From positions 1 to 62,831 of the IMG/VR virus record IMGVR_UViG_3300025598_000039: DNA of 62,831 nucleotides; one strand, written 5' to 3'. The DNA is from a virus. Below are positions 34,778 through 42,867 of the stretch, in pieces. Both the position numbers and the translations under genes were made by a program. Below the pieces are notes generated by a model. The model searched no databases. It was not told the origin of the DNA and saw nothing but the letters and a program-made list of their open reading frames with translations. Positions within the stretch are counted from its first letter, which is position 1, and every line of letters starts with the position of its first letter.

Positions 34778-36387
34778 GCAGACATATCAAATCAATTTGT
34801 ATTGTAGGTGGTGGAAGCAGCGGTTGGATGACCGCAGCAGCAATTGCTAAGCAACTTCCAAATATTAAATTAACTCTTGTAGAATCTCCAAACATTTCAA
34901 CGATTGGTGTTGGTGAATCGACACTTGGGCATATAAATCAGTATTTTCATTTTATTGGTTTAAAAGATGAAGATTGGATGCCTCACTGTAATGCAACATA
35001 CAAAACAAGTATAAAATTTATAGATTTTCGTGAAAATCCAACTAAAAAACCACATATGTTCCATTACCCATTTGGTATATTTGATGTTAGTGAAAAACCT
35101 CGTGGATTAATGGATTGGTTTTTAATTCGTGCAAATAATCCAAATATTGATCCAAGCAACTTTGCTGAATTTTTTCATGATAGTATTTTAATGACTGATA
35201 AAACTAAAATGACTAAAAACGAAAATGGAAAAATTCGTGGATTTCGTCACTGGTTAGATACTGCATATCATATGGATGCAACTGCATTCGGAATATATCT
35301 GCGTGATCACGTATGTTTGCCAAGCGGCATGACACATATTAAAGATAACGTAACTGGATTTTCTAAAACTGATGATGGTGATATAAGTGCAATTCAAACC
35401 GAAAATAGCGGTGATTTAATTGCAGATTTGTATATTGATTGCACAGGTTTTAAGAGCATGCTGCTTGAAAACGCAATGGGCGTAGAGTTTCAAAGTTTTG
35501 GTGATACTCTTTTTAACGACCGTGCTATTGCAACAATTATTCCTTATATTGATAAAGATAAGGAAATGGAAAATTATACCAGTTGCACAGCAATTGAATG
35601 TGGGTGGGTATGGAATATTCCACTGTTTAACCGAATTGGAACTGGTTATGTTTATAGTAGCAAGTATGCAACTGAAGCAGAAGCCGAAGCACAGTTTCGT
35701 AAACATTTAGCAAGTAACCGTATGGTTTATCCAGAAGCAAAACGTGCCGAACAAGCAGAACTTAGACATATTAAAATTCGTCATGGTGTGCATGCTCGTG
35801 CATGGGAACGAAACGTTGTTGGTATTGGTTTATCAAATGGATTTATTGAACCACTTGAGTCAACAGGTTTAATGCTTACTCACGAAGCCATTATTAAAAT
35901 GGTAAACGCATTAAAACAGCGTAATGGTGTTGTTAGTAAATTTGATGTTGATATGTTTAATCATGCACTTCAAGAACAGATTACAGGATTTAAAGATTTT
36001 GTCAGTGAACATTATGCTTTAAGTATGCGTGATGATACACCATATTGGAAAGCAGTAACAAGCAATAGTTTTAGTCCCGAAATGAATAAAATGGAACCAA
36101 AACTTTACAATGGTTATATTGAACTTGCACTACAAACTCATCGTGAACGTAGAATGCAGACTACTGGTATTGGTGGAATAGTTTATATCTATGCGGGTAT
36201 GGGGTTAAATCCAATTGATTCAACTCATAGTGATTTCTTAGATAGACAATATGGCGAACCATTGAATTATCGCGAAGATGTTTATAACAAGTGGTTAGAA
36301 CATCGTGATGAAGTGTTGGCATATATTGAAACATTACCAACGCATTACAAATATCTTAAAGATAATATACATATCGGTAGAAAGTAA
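34774..36387 (+). CDS. Flavin-dependent (tryptophan-type) halogenase
   Basis: This 537-aa protein is the usual length for flavin-dependent halogenases. The FAD-binding GGGSSGW (residues 12-18) and IGVGEST (44-50) are present. Lys77 in CNATYKTSIKF matches the catalytic lysine of PrnA-type enzymes, which activates hypohalous acid. The signature WxWxIP reads WVWNIP at 278-283. FIEPLESTGLMLTHEAI is the conserved flavin/chloride region. These enzymes need FADH2 from a reductase, not seen in this window. A halogenase from a cyanophage (VirX1) is known, so a phage origin is not without precedent. The partner genes upstream suggest a modified amino acid, peptide or aromatic product. Confidence 0.92.
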   Translation: MSRHIKSICIVGGGSSGWMTAAAIAKQLPNIKLTLVESPNISTIGVGESTLGHINQYFHFIGLKDEDWMPHCNATYKTSIKFIDFRENPTKKPHMFHYPFGIFDVSEKPRGLMDWFLIRANNPNIDPSNFAEFFHDSILMTDKTKMTKNENGKIRGFRHWLDTAYHMDATAFGIYLRDHVCLPSGMTHIKDNVTGFSKTDDGDISAIQTENSGDLIADLYIDCTGFKSMLLENAMGVEFQSFGDTLFNDRAIATIIPYIDKDKEMENYTSCTAIECGWVWNIPLFNRIGTGYVYSSKYATEAEAEAQFRKHLASNRMVYPEAKRAEQAELRHIKIRHGVHARAWERNVVGIGLSNGFIEPLESTGLMLTHEAIIKMVNALKQRNGVVSKFDVDMFNHALQEQITGFKDFVSEHYALSMRDDTPYWKAVTSNSFSPEMNKMEPKLYNGYIELALQTHRERRMQTTGIGGIVYIYAGMGLNPIDSTHSDFLDRQYGEPLNYREDVYNKWLEHRDEVLAYIETLPTHYKYLKDNIHIGRK

Positions 36388-36397
36388 TATTTTTTCC

Positions 36398-36405
36398 TAT
36401 AAATA
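36398..36405 (+). promoter_or_regulatory. T4-type late promoter TATAAATA
   Basis: This is a perfect TATAAATA box 18 nt before the ATG at 36424, with a CGGAG ribosome binding site between. It separates the halogenase cassette from the genes that follow. Confidence 0.75.
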
Positions 36406-36423
36406 TTTTTATCGGAGTAATAA

Positions 36424-36669
36424 ATGACAAAATATACATTAACTTGGCATGGAACACTCATAGATAATGAAAACGGATGGCATATTCCACAAGATGTGCA
36501 TAATCGTCATTTCGTAGAATATGCAACTTGGAAGGCAAGTGGTAATTATCCAGATTTTGAACTTGAAAACTATGAACTTGATGCAGAAAGCAATCGTTAT
36601 GTTTCAACACAACTTAGCCAAGAAAAATATAATCTTGCAGACTTCCCAAGCGAAATCCCAATACTATAA
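36424..36669 (+). CDS. Small hypothetical phage protein
   Basis: This 81-aa protein (MTKYTLTWHGTLIDNENGWHIPQDVHNRHFVEYATWKASGNYPDFELENYELDAES...) has a pattern like the short domain at the ends of some phage tail or baseplate proteins: HIPxDxxNRxxxEYxxW, followed by an acidic tail. A good ribosome binding site and a perfect late promoter support expression late in infection. The function is unknown. A minor virion protein is the simplest idea. Confidence 0.55.
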   Translation: MTKYTLTWHGTLIDNENGWHIPQDVHNRHFVEYATWKASGNYPDFELENYELDAESNRYVSTQLSQEKYNLADFPSEIPIL

Positions 36670-36672
36670 ATA
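36665..36672 (+). promoter_or_regulatory. Late promoter TATAAATA 5 nt before the ATG
   Basis: A perfect TATAAATA overlaps the stop of the previous gene and is followed by ATTGT and the ATG at 36678. No ribosome binding site fits between box and start, so a late transcript would be leaderless or nearly so. Confidence 0.6.
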
Positions 36673-36677
36673 ATTGT

Positions 36678-37382
36678 ATGCCGCTATTACAAAAACCGAT
36701 TTACCGTAGAAATTATACAGGCGAACCTGTTACATATGTGCAAGATGAGCAATTACAATCATTACTTGTGAAACCTAGAGATTTTCCATTTGATCGTGAT
36801 GTAAGTAGTGCTATCGTATTAGGAAATGGTATCAGTCGCTTAGAACCTGATGTGCAGTTATTATTAAATCAAAATAATATTAGAGTTGCAGAAGGTTATA
36901 AAACAACCTATGCCTGTAACGCTGCTTATCGTGACACGCCTGCTGATTATTACATATGGAAAACCAATATTTTCTTTGCAGATAGCGCGCCAATAGATTA
37001 TACAAAAGTTTTTTTACCAAATGATTTATGGTTAGCATATCGCAATTGTAACTTAATTCCTAACATTTGGTATATGGATAGTGGCAGCACTGCTGCTTAC
37101 TTGGCAGCATTTGATGGCGCAAAAAAGGTATTTTTATTTGGTTTTGATGGCAGCGATGATGCGCATTTCAACATTTATAACGGCACTCTTGGCTATGAAA
37201 CTAATGATTTTGGATTTCAAAAACACATAGCACATTTAACAAATGTAGTTTACACATACAGTAATGTGCAGTTTTATAGAGTACGTAATTTACACACGTA
37301 TGACTTTAGTCAAGAACTTTACAATTTACCAAACTTTCATGAAATAAGTGTGCGTGGTGCAATACTAGAAGGCGATTTCTAA
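36678..37382 (+). CDS. Rossmann-like protein resembling DUF115/MptE or sialyltransferase-type folds
   Basis: This 234-aa protein has SAIVLGNGISRLEPDVQLLL at residues about 35-55, YACNAAYRDTPADYYIW near 75-90, GSTAAYLAAFDGAKKVFLFGFDGSDD at about 135-160, and a C-terminal helical part. The GNGxS...CNxxY...PDYYI...G.KKVFLFGFD order resembles DUF115 (6-hydroxymethylpterin pyrophosphokinase MptE-like) proteins and GT42-like sialyltransferases. Which of these applies is not decided by sequence alone. It overlaps the end of the convergent Nudix gene by 18 nt. A nucleotide-linked or sugar-transfer role is possible. Confidence 0.45.
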   Translation: MPLLQKPIYRRNYTGEPVTYVQDEQLQSLLVKPRDFPFDRDVSSAIVLGNGISRLEPDVQLLLNQNNIRVAEGYKTTYACNAAYRDTPADYYIWKTNIFFADSAPIDYTKVFLPNDLWLAYRNCNLIPNIWYMDSGSTAAYLAAFDGAKKVFLFGFDGSDDAHFNIYNGTLGYETNDFGFQKHIAHLTNVVYTYSNVQFYRVRNLHTYDFSQELYNLPNFHEISVRGAILEGDF

Positions 37383-37823
37383 TATATTTTTTATAGTAGA
37401 TAGTTTGTCTTTTATTACTTTATTTTGCAAACTACGATATAAACCAGGATGCAGCGGTTTTGGTGGATTATCTAATTTACACCACGCAAATCCTTTATGT
37501 TCTTTTGAAAGTGTTGGTATAAATTCAGTTGGAACAATTACAGCAAATGTATGATAATTAAAATGTCCATCGGGTGATTGAAAATATTCTATAGGCAAAA
37601 CTTTTAAGATTGTAGGTTCAAAACCTATTTCCTCTTTAATTTCTCTAATCAACCCACCATAGAGTGTTTCGTTTGACTCAAGTTTACCACCAACAAGTGA
37701 CCAAGTGTTACTATATGTATCTTGATCACGTAATAAAAAAAGTGCACACTCGCTACTAACACTTATAAAGAGTGCGCCTACTGCTGTTAAATCACGGTTT
37801 ATAACTGTCTTTTTATTTTTCAT
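37365..37823 (-). CDS. Nudix hydrolase
   Basis: This 152-aa protein carries a complete Nudix box (G-x5-E-x7-REIKEEIGF, residues about 46-68), with WSLVGGKLESNETL before it. Nudix enzymes hydrolyse nucleoside diphosphates linked to another moiety. T4 itself encodes NudE, active on ADP-ribose and Ap3A. The ATG at 37823 was chosen; a GTG six codons upstream is in frame but lacks a better ribosome site. It is convergent with the + strand gene and overlaps it by 18 nt. It lies downstream of the gp14-gp15-like pair on the - strand. Confidence 0.85.
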   Translation of the reverse strand: MKNKKTVINRDLTAVGALFISVSSECALFLLRDQDTYSNTWSLVGGKLESNETLYGGLIREIKEEIGFEPTILKVLPIEYFQSPDGHFNYHTFAVIVPTEFIPTLSKEHKGFAWCKLDNPPKPLHPGLYRSLQNKVIKDKLSTIKNILEIAF

Positions 37824-37854
37824 ACAAGTAGAATAACACACAAGTTGTGCACAA

Positions 37855-39243
37855 TCAAATTACTATTGACCAAAAACCACCACTATATGAACCTTCCCAA
37901 CTTTTTACCCAACTGCTGCCATTCCATGCATATTGGTGTGAACTAAACGTGTTAGTAACATAACTTGCATTACTTATTGCGTTAGGACGATATGAAACTA
38001 TCCAAGCATTACCTGTATATTGAATGATATCATTTGGTTGTGCTTGCGTAATAGATGTATTTGCATTCTGCCAAGCAGCAGCACCGTTGCCTAGTGTCGC
38101 GCCGCCAAGTGAATTTACTACCAAATAACGCTGACCAATTGATGCTGCTGGCAATCCTATGCCTGGTCCATTTACTCTAGGATCAACAATAGCATTTACA
38201 CTAGGAAGTATATTTGTTGGTATTGTTGCTGAATCAACAGTAAATTTTAAATTATATTCGTTTGTAGGATCATAAGCAACAGTTCCAGTTACTAAACGTT
38301 CTGTTGTACTATTTGTCAAATACATCATGCTATAATTGTTAGCAATATTTCCAAATAAGTTTATTACTGGTGCCCAAGCAATTGCATTAGCATTTGTTGA
38401 TGGTATATTATAGTTTGTATTGTTTAATAGTGGTCCACCTTGTGGATACAAACTTACATTACTGCCATTAACAATTACACCATAACCAGTCGGTGTAAAA
38501 TATTGTCGTGTTCCTATTTGGTTTATGGCTTCTTCTAGTGCTAATTGTGGATTACCTTGCGCATCATATGTTGTAGCAACTATACTAGAAATACTAGCAA
38601 GACGTTGAATTTTTGCTGGCGTGCTCATCCATATAGGCATTTCAAAAGTAAGGGTTGCTACATCAATAGGATCATCTGCACCAATAGGAATATCACGTGT
38701 TGTCCATTTTGTATTTGTTAATATAACATAACTTAAACTAGTCCAATCAAAGTAATTGCTCGTGCTTTGTAATTCCATGTCAGGATTGAACATACAAGTA
38801 ATTTGTTCCCATAGCGATGCTTTTTGATCAAAATTACTAGTCCATAATTCCATGACAACAGTTAAGCGATAAGGTGCTGGCATTAGTCTTTGTAGTGTAT
38901 AGTTTTGTCCTTGTTGAGTAGTAACATTACCAGTTAATGGATCAACTGCACGTGTTCGCACACTTTTACTATCAACAAATTTTGGTTCTTGTATGCGTTG
39001 TCTATCATAATCAACTTCTTTAATATAACATACCATCATGGGAACATTAAGAGTTGTTACATCGCTGTTGTTTTTAAGTATGCTACTAACCACACGATTT
39101 GTATCAGCATAACGAACAGGAACACGTTTTAATATAGGATTTCCCGTAGTATCTTTACCAAATTCAACATACATTTCATCAAATATTCTTATGAATTGAT
39201 TTAAGAATCTGCGAATTTGCTTATCGTAAAAATATTGACCCAC
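37855..39243 (-). CDS. 15: Tail sheath stabiliser and terminator, T4 gp15-like
   Basis: The N-terminal ~240 residues follow T4 gp15: FYDKQIRRFLNQFIRIFDEMYVEFG, RVPVRYADTNRVV, MVCYIKEVDYDRQRIQEPKFV, LMPAPYRLTVVMELWTSNFDQKASLWEQITCMFNPDMEL, and VATLTFEMPIWMSTPAKI. In T4, gp15 hexamers cap the tail sheath and join it to the neck. At 462 aa this protein is longer than T4 gp15 (272 aa). The extra C-terminal half is Asn/Gly-rich and ends NAWIVSYRPN...YAWNGSSWVKSWEG, fibre-like. The start is GTG with an AGGA site. It follows the gp14-like gene after 4 nt, in T4 gene order. Confidence 0.72.
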   Translation of the reverse strand: MGQYFYDKQIRRFLNQFIRIFDEMYVEFGKDTTGNPILKRVPVRYADTNRVVSSILKNNSDVTTLNVPMMVCYIKEVDYDRQRIQEPKFVDSKSVRTRAVDPLTGNVTTQQGQNYTLQRLMPAPYRLTVVMELWTSNFDQKASLWEQITCMFNPDMELQSTSNYFDWTSLSYVILTNTKWTTRDIPIGADDPIDVATLTFEMPIWMSTPAKIQRLASISSIVATTYDAQGNPQLALEEAINQIGTRQYFTPTGYGVIVNGSNVSLYPQGGPLLNNTNYNIPSTNANAIAWAPVINLFGNIANNYSMMYLTNSTTERLVTGTVAYDPTNEYNLKFTVDSATIPTNILPSVNAIVDPRVNGPGIGLPAASIGQRYLVVNSLGGATLGNGAAAWQNANTSITQAQPNDIIQYTGNAWIVSYRPNAISNASYVTNTFSSHQYAWNGSSWVKSWEGSYSGGFWSIVI

Positions 39244-39247
39244 GTTA

Positions 39248-40342
39248 TTATCCTAGATTATCAGGCGTTAAATTGAATAGATTACTTAGTGTTTGACTAC
39301 TAGGTATAGCAAAGCCGTTTGCAAGTTTTACAGTTGCGCTATTATTAATAAATGTTCCAAGTTGTGTATTACTATTTGCACCAGTAATATTTGCACGTTG
39401 AACATCTTGTATCGCTTTCCATACTACACCATCATAACGAAACAATCTTGATGGTACATAATCTGTGCGTAACACATATTGACCTACTTGTGGGTTAAGT
39501 GGAAAAGCAGTATCAACTGTGACAGGCAATCCATTTGGTGCTTGACCGTCTCCTGTTAGATAACCAGCAATAACAGTTACTGGACTAATTCCGTCAGCAG
39601 TTGGTAGTATATAAAGTGAATTTACACTATATCCACTTGTAGGTACATCGCTTTGTGCTTGTGCAATAATTGCATTATTAATATCAATATTTTTATTATA
39701 ACCACTTAAGAAATCAGCAAGTGTATTGCCAGTTGGTGTGCCATCAGCACGATATTGTTCTTCGTTAAGAATATCACTATATTCTTGGCTATCAACCATG
39801 GGCACAACTTTACAACGCCATAAATGTGGCCACCAAGTAGGACCGTAACCTTCACTACCACGTGTTGTTTCTTGAACTACATAAAATTTCTTAAGTGCAA
39901 CAGGTATAGTTGTATCAAGTGGATTGTAATCACGCAAGTGTGGCAACTCAAAAACATCGCCAGCCATAATTTTACGACCAAGACGCTCACTCATATCATT
40001 AATGTGAAATGTAATATACAACGTGTCGTTAGTAACCATCAAACCAAATTGACTCAAGTTAAAGTCATTATCTTGAATAGTATAATGTCCACGTAATGCA
40101 TAAACGTTTTTTTCATATGCACGGTCACGATTTTCCAAAAATAATAAGTCTTGAATATTTTTTTCGCTTACGGAACTATATTGTGGTTGAGTATAATCGT
40201 TTGATTGACCTTGATCTTTTGGACCAAGATATTTGTGTACATTAATACCTACACCACCAGCAGTAAAAACTTCACGAATACGATTATCCTGAAATTTAAA
40301 ATCGTTGCTATGATTTTCACGGTATAAACTAAGTCTTGGCAT
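39248..40342 (-). CDS. 14: Neck protein, T4 gp14-like
   Basis: This 364-aa protein has a core like the T4 gp14 family: NVYALRGHYTIQDNDFNLSQFGLMVTNDTLYITFHIND, KIMAGDVFELPHLRDYNPL, and FYVVQETTRGSEGYGPTWWPHLWRCKVVPMVDSQEYSDIL. In T4, gp13 and gp14 form the neck between head and tail. It is longer than T4 gp14 (256 aa) through a C-terminal extension with VGQYVLRTDYVPSRLFRYDGVVWKAI, a module also used in fibres. Its start sits next to a hairpin that contains a late promoter. It is followed at 4 nt by the gp15-like gene. Confidence 0.68.
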   Translation of the reverse strand: MPRLSLYRENHSNDFKFQDNRIREVFTAGGVGINVHKYLGPKDQGQSNDYTQPQYSSVSEKNIQDLLFLENRDRAYEKNVYALRGHYTIQDNDFNLSQFGLMVTNDTLYITFHINDMSERLGRKIMAGDVFELPHLRDYNPLDTTIPVALKKFYVVQETTRGSEGYGPTWWPHLWRCKVVPMVDSQEYSDILNEEQYRADGTPTGNTLADFLSGYNKNIDINNAIIAQAQSDVPTSGYSVNSLYILPTADGISPVTVIAGYLTGDGQAPNGLPVTVDTAFPLNPQVGQYVLRTDYVPSRLFRYDGVVWKAIQDVQRANITGANSNTQLGTFINNSATVKLANGFAIPSSQTLSNLFNLTPDNLG

Positions 40343-40348
40343 AATAAT

Positions 40349-40372
40349 CCCTACAAGATATTTATTGTAGGG
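40349..40372 (-). promoter_or_regulatory. Late promoter inside an inverted repeat that covers the gp14 RBS
   Basis: On the + strand, CCCTACAA (40349-40356) and TTGTAGGG (40365-40372) form a perfect 8-bp inverted repeat, extended by AATAAT on both sides. On the - strand the loop holds AATAAATA (40366-40359), a one-mismatch late box. The 3' arm contains the TAGGG ribosome binding site of the ATG at 40342. Confidence 0.75.
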
Positions 40373-40380
40373 AATTATTG

Positions 40381-41127
40381 TTACTTTTTAGGTTTGTGAA
40401 ATACAAAGTAAAATCTGTCGCCGTTGTCTTGTTTCCAAGTCTCTAGCGTGACATTATTTTCCTCTGCAATCTTAACCGCACTAGCAAAGTCCCAATTAAA
40501 TACTTCAATCCATTCACGTGGTGGAGTATTAAATGGATTACCACGACAAAATGCACGTCCGCCTGGTGCCAACAATTCAAAACATTTTTTAAATCGTGAT
40601 GCTACCCAATCGTAATCATAAAAGTTTAGACTACCAAAGATAATCATAGCATCAAAACTTTCAGGTTTTGCAACAAAATCTAAAATATCTACCATATAGT
40701 CTGCATTAGGATTATAAGGATCAATACCAATTAAGTTTTTAATATGTGGTTTGAATTGATTAAAACCGCATCCAACATCTAGCACAGCGCGTGGATTAAG
40801 GTCATTAATTTCTTTCACAATGTTCCAACCTGTAAAACGATAGATTTCTGTGCGTGGTTTCCACATCTCACCACCCCATACACGAGTGCGATATTTTGCA
40901 TCTATATCATTTGTAAGTTCACTAATCGTGCCTTTGAACTCTAAATCAATACTATGAAAGTGCTGTGAAATTTCTTGAATAAACTTTTCATACTTTTTTG
41001 GTGTCCAAGGTAAGTCACCAAGAACTGTGTTTTGGTTGATGCTTTCACGAATCTTCTCATATTTTGGTAATTTGAAAGCATCTTTTAGATTTTTTACTAG
41101 TAGATTATAAATTTTCTGGTTCATCAT
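40381..41127 (-). CDS. Class I SAM-dependent methyltransferase
   Basis: This 248-aa protein has motif I AVLDVGCGFNQFKP (residues about 114-127), motif II NLIGIDPYNPNADYMVDILDF, motif IV-like FDAMIIFGSLNFYDYDW and LLAPGGRAFCRGNP. The N-terminal ~90 residues are helical. This is a small-molecule or protein type Rossmann methyltransferase, with no DNA methylase DPPY or PC motif. An AGGATAA ribosome site lies 7 nt before the ATG. It is the first gene of the - strand group, divergent from the P-loop gene at 41258. The substrate is unknown. Confidence 0.75.
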   Translation of the reverse strand: MMNQKIYNLLVKNLKDAFKLPKYEKIRESINQNTVLGDLPWTPKKYEKFIQEISQHFHSIDLEFKGTISELTNDIDAKYRTRVWGGEMWKPRTEIYRFTGWNIVKEINDLNPRAVLDVGCGFNQFKPHIKNLIGIDPYNPNADYMVDILDFVAKPESFDAMIIFGSLNFYDYDWVASRFKKCFELLAPGGRAFCRGNPFNTPPREWIEVFNWDFASAVKIAEENNVTLETWKQDNGDRFYFVFHKPKK

Positions 41128-41165
41128 TTATTTATCCTAATATTGACTGATTTTTTAAAACCTGT

Positions 41166-41227
41166 TATAAATAATATTACTAACTTCTGAAAAATTTTTC
41201 AAATTCAAAAATTTTTCTAAGTAATAT
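41166..41227 (+). promoter_or_regulatory. Late promoter TATAAATA and structured AT-rich leader
   Basis: A perfect TATAAATA lies at 41166-41173. Its leader contains ATATTACT (41174-41181) and AGTAATAT (41220-41227), an 8-bp inverted repeat, with the palindrome GAAAAATTTTTC (41189-41200) and a second copy of AAAAATTTTTC inside. The start codon at 41258 is GTG, preceded by AAAGGAA. Confidence 0.6.
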
Positions 41228-41257
41228 AAGAAAAAAAATAAAAAAAGGAAATTTTTT

Positions 41258-41995
41258 GTGAGTTCAGTCAAAAAAAATAAAAAAATCTTACTTTTAGTTG
41301 GTCCTCAAGGCAGCGGTAACCATTTATGGAGCAAAGTCTTTGCGCTACACAAGGATGTTAATGGTTGGGAAGAACTGCTAGACGAAAGTGATCCCGAAAA
41401 TTATTTGATACCACATTACCGTGAACCACATATCCATATTTGGGAAGATATTCCTGCTATTACAGAAGAAATTATGGGTGACAAAGATTATCTTGTAGTA
41501 AGTGCAAGTTTGCCATATTGGAAGAGCAATAAACTTTCAATTCCTGATATTGATGGTTTTGCAGAACATGTTCAAAAGTTAGGCATAGAAGTTATCGTTG
41601 GTGTAATTGGGCGTGATCGTAATATTCTAACTAAGCAACAAACTCGTCTGCGTGGGTCGCCTAGTTTTGGTGTTATGACACAAGTTGTGCATAGACTACT
41701 AACTGCTACACCATTTTTCTTAAGCACAGAACTGCTATATCTTTATCGCCAAAGTTATCTTGAATCACTATCCAAGTGGTTAGACTTTCCTATTGATTAT
41801 GAAAATCCACACGTAGAACACATTTTGCGTGAAGATGCAAATGCAAAATATGTAACTCACGCTGAAAATCCATTTGTAGATGCTATTGTACGTTCTCGTG
41901 GAAATAAATTGCGTGATGAAAAGAATAAAAACAATATTATAAAACTCGTAACAAATGAAAGTGTTACAGTGCAAGAAGGTAAATCAAATGAATAA
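41258..41995 (+). CDS. P-loop protein, possibly sulfotransferase-like
   Basis: This 245-aa protein starts at a GTG with an AAAGGAA ribosome site. Residues about 9-22 read ILLLVGPQGSGNHLWS, a P-loop-like motif in which the usual K/T is replaced by N-H. That occurs in sulfotransferase-type 5'-phosphosulfate loops. A second region VIVGVIGRDRNILTKQQTRLRGSP could be the 3'-phosphate contact. An APS-kinase-like gene lies 870 nt downstream, which fits PAPS use, but the assignment is tentative. It leads the run of genes to 48836. Confidence 0.45.
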   Translation: MSSVKKNKKILLLVGPQGSGNHLWSKVFALHKDVNGWEELLDESDPENYLIPHYREPHIHIWEDIPAITEEIMGDKDYLVVSASLPYWKSNKLSIPDIDGFAEHVQKLGIEVIVGVIGRDRNILTKQQTRLRGSPSFGVMTQVVHRLLTATPFFLSTELLYLYRQSYLESLSKWLDFPIDYENPHVEHILREDANAKYVTHAENPFVDAIVRSRGNKLRDEKNKNNIIKLVTNESVTVQEGKSNE

Positions 41996-42104
41996 TTTTA
42001 TTATGCCAAGTTGTGGTAGCGGGTTTATGGACAAGGCATACTATACTTGTCCATCTCCCACCAAAAAAGCCAAGTCCATGGACTCGCTTCCTCAACTTGT
42101 ATAA
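41988..42104 (+). CDS. Possible 38-aa small protein
   Basis: This short ORF, MNNFIMPSCGSGFMDKAYYTCPSP..., overlaps the end of the P-loop gene and has a good AGAAGGT site 7 nt before its ATG. It has two cysteines and no membrane segment. The region after it holds a hairpin (CAACTT 42093-42098 with AAGTTG 42103-42108) that overlaps its stop. It could be a real small protein or a leader peptide for the oxygenase gene at 42131. Confidence 0.35.
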   Translation: MNNFIMPSCGSGFMDKAYYTCPSPTKKAKSMDSLPQLV

Positions 42105-42130
42105 GTTGAAAACAAGTATAGGAGTAAAAA

Positions 42131-42847
42131 ATGTTAGATAAAAATGAGTTTGAAAAAGTGCCAAGTGCGTGGCAATATGGCAAAGATAATAGCGTTTATC
42201 ACTATGATACTACAATTCGTGATATGCGATGGGATACAGTCGTTGGTCTAGGAAAATTTGGTGGTGATTGGACTGATGAATTAAATGAAGCTATTTCTGC
42301 TGCTAAGCCAGTCAATATTACTAATCGTCGAGAAGACTGGGCATATCGTGGAGATCGTAACCCATATAGTGGTCAAGTAAAGTTCAATAATGCAGAACGT
42401 AATGATTTTGCAGCAGTTGGTGCCGATCCAGAAATGACAATCTTTAGAGTAAATGCTAATCTTTCACCTACATTTGCCAAGATGGTTGATATGATTGGTT
42501 TAGGAGATAGCGAAAGCAGATTACATATTCAATTTACAGGCGAAGCATTTATTGGTCATGTTGATAGATTTGAACATAATTGGCCAGATCATGATTTAGA
42601 TGATTTGATACGTATCGGTGTTATGCTTAAAGACTATGAGCAAGGACAATTTTTTCAATTTGGTAACCACTGTTATCAGTTTTGGAGAGCAGGTGATATC
42701 CATACTTTTTCAAATAAACATGTGCCGCATTATACAGCAAACAGTGGACTATCACCACGAGTAACATTATTCACAACTGGTGTCATTACTGATAAAACAC
42801 GTGCATTTTTGAAAAAAGCAAAACATACGGCAGAAATCTTGATTTGA
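42131..42847 (+). CDS. 2OG-Fe(II)/cupin-type oxygenase, first of two paralogs
   Basis: This 238-aa protein has the pattern LHIQFTGEAFIGHVDRFEHNWP with His143-x-Asp145, then YEQGQFFQFGNHCYQFWRAGDIHTFSNKHVPHYTANSGLSPRVTLFTTG with His197/His200 and Arg. This is the HxD...H...R layout of 2OG-dependent (aspartyl/JmjC-like) oxygenases. The N terminus IRDMRWDTVVGLGKFGGDW matches the paralog at 48936-49715. A GGAG ribosome site precedes the ATG. It heads a group with an APS-kinase-like protein and a nucleotidyltransferase, so it probably modifies a small molecule or surface component. Confidence 0.7.
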   Translation: MLDKNEFEKVPSAWQYGKDNSVYHYDTTIRDMRWDTVVGLGKFGGDWTDELNEAISAAKPVNITNRREDWAYRGDRNPYSGQVKFNNAERNDFAAVGADPEMTIFRVNANLSPTFAKMVDMIGLGDSESRLHIQFTGEAFIGHVDRFEHNWPDHDLDDLIRIGVMLKDYEQGQFFQFGNHCYQFWRAGDIHTFSNKHVPHYTANSGLSPRVTLFTTGVITDKTRAFLKKAKHTAEILI

Positions 42848-42867
42848 GAAAAGAAAGAAGTAACTAG

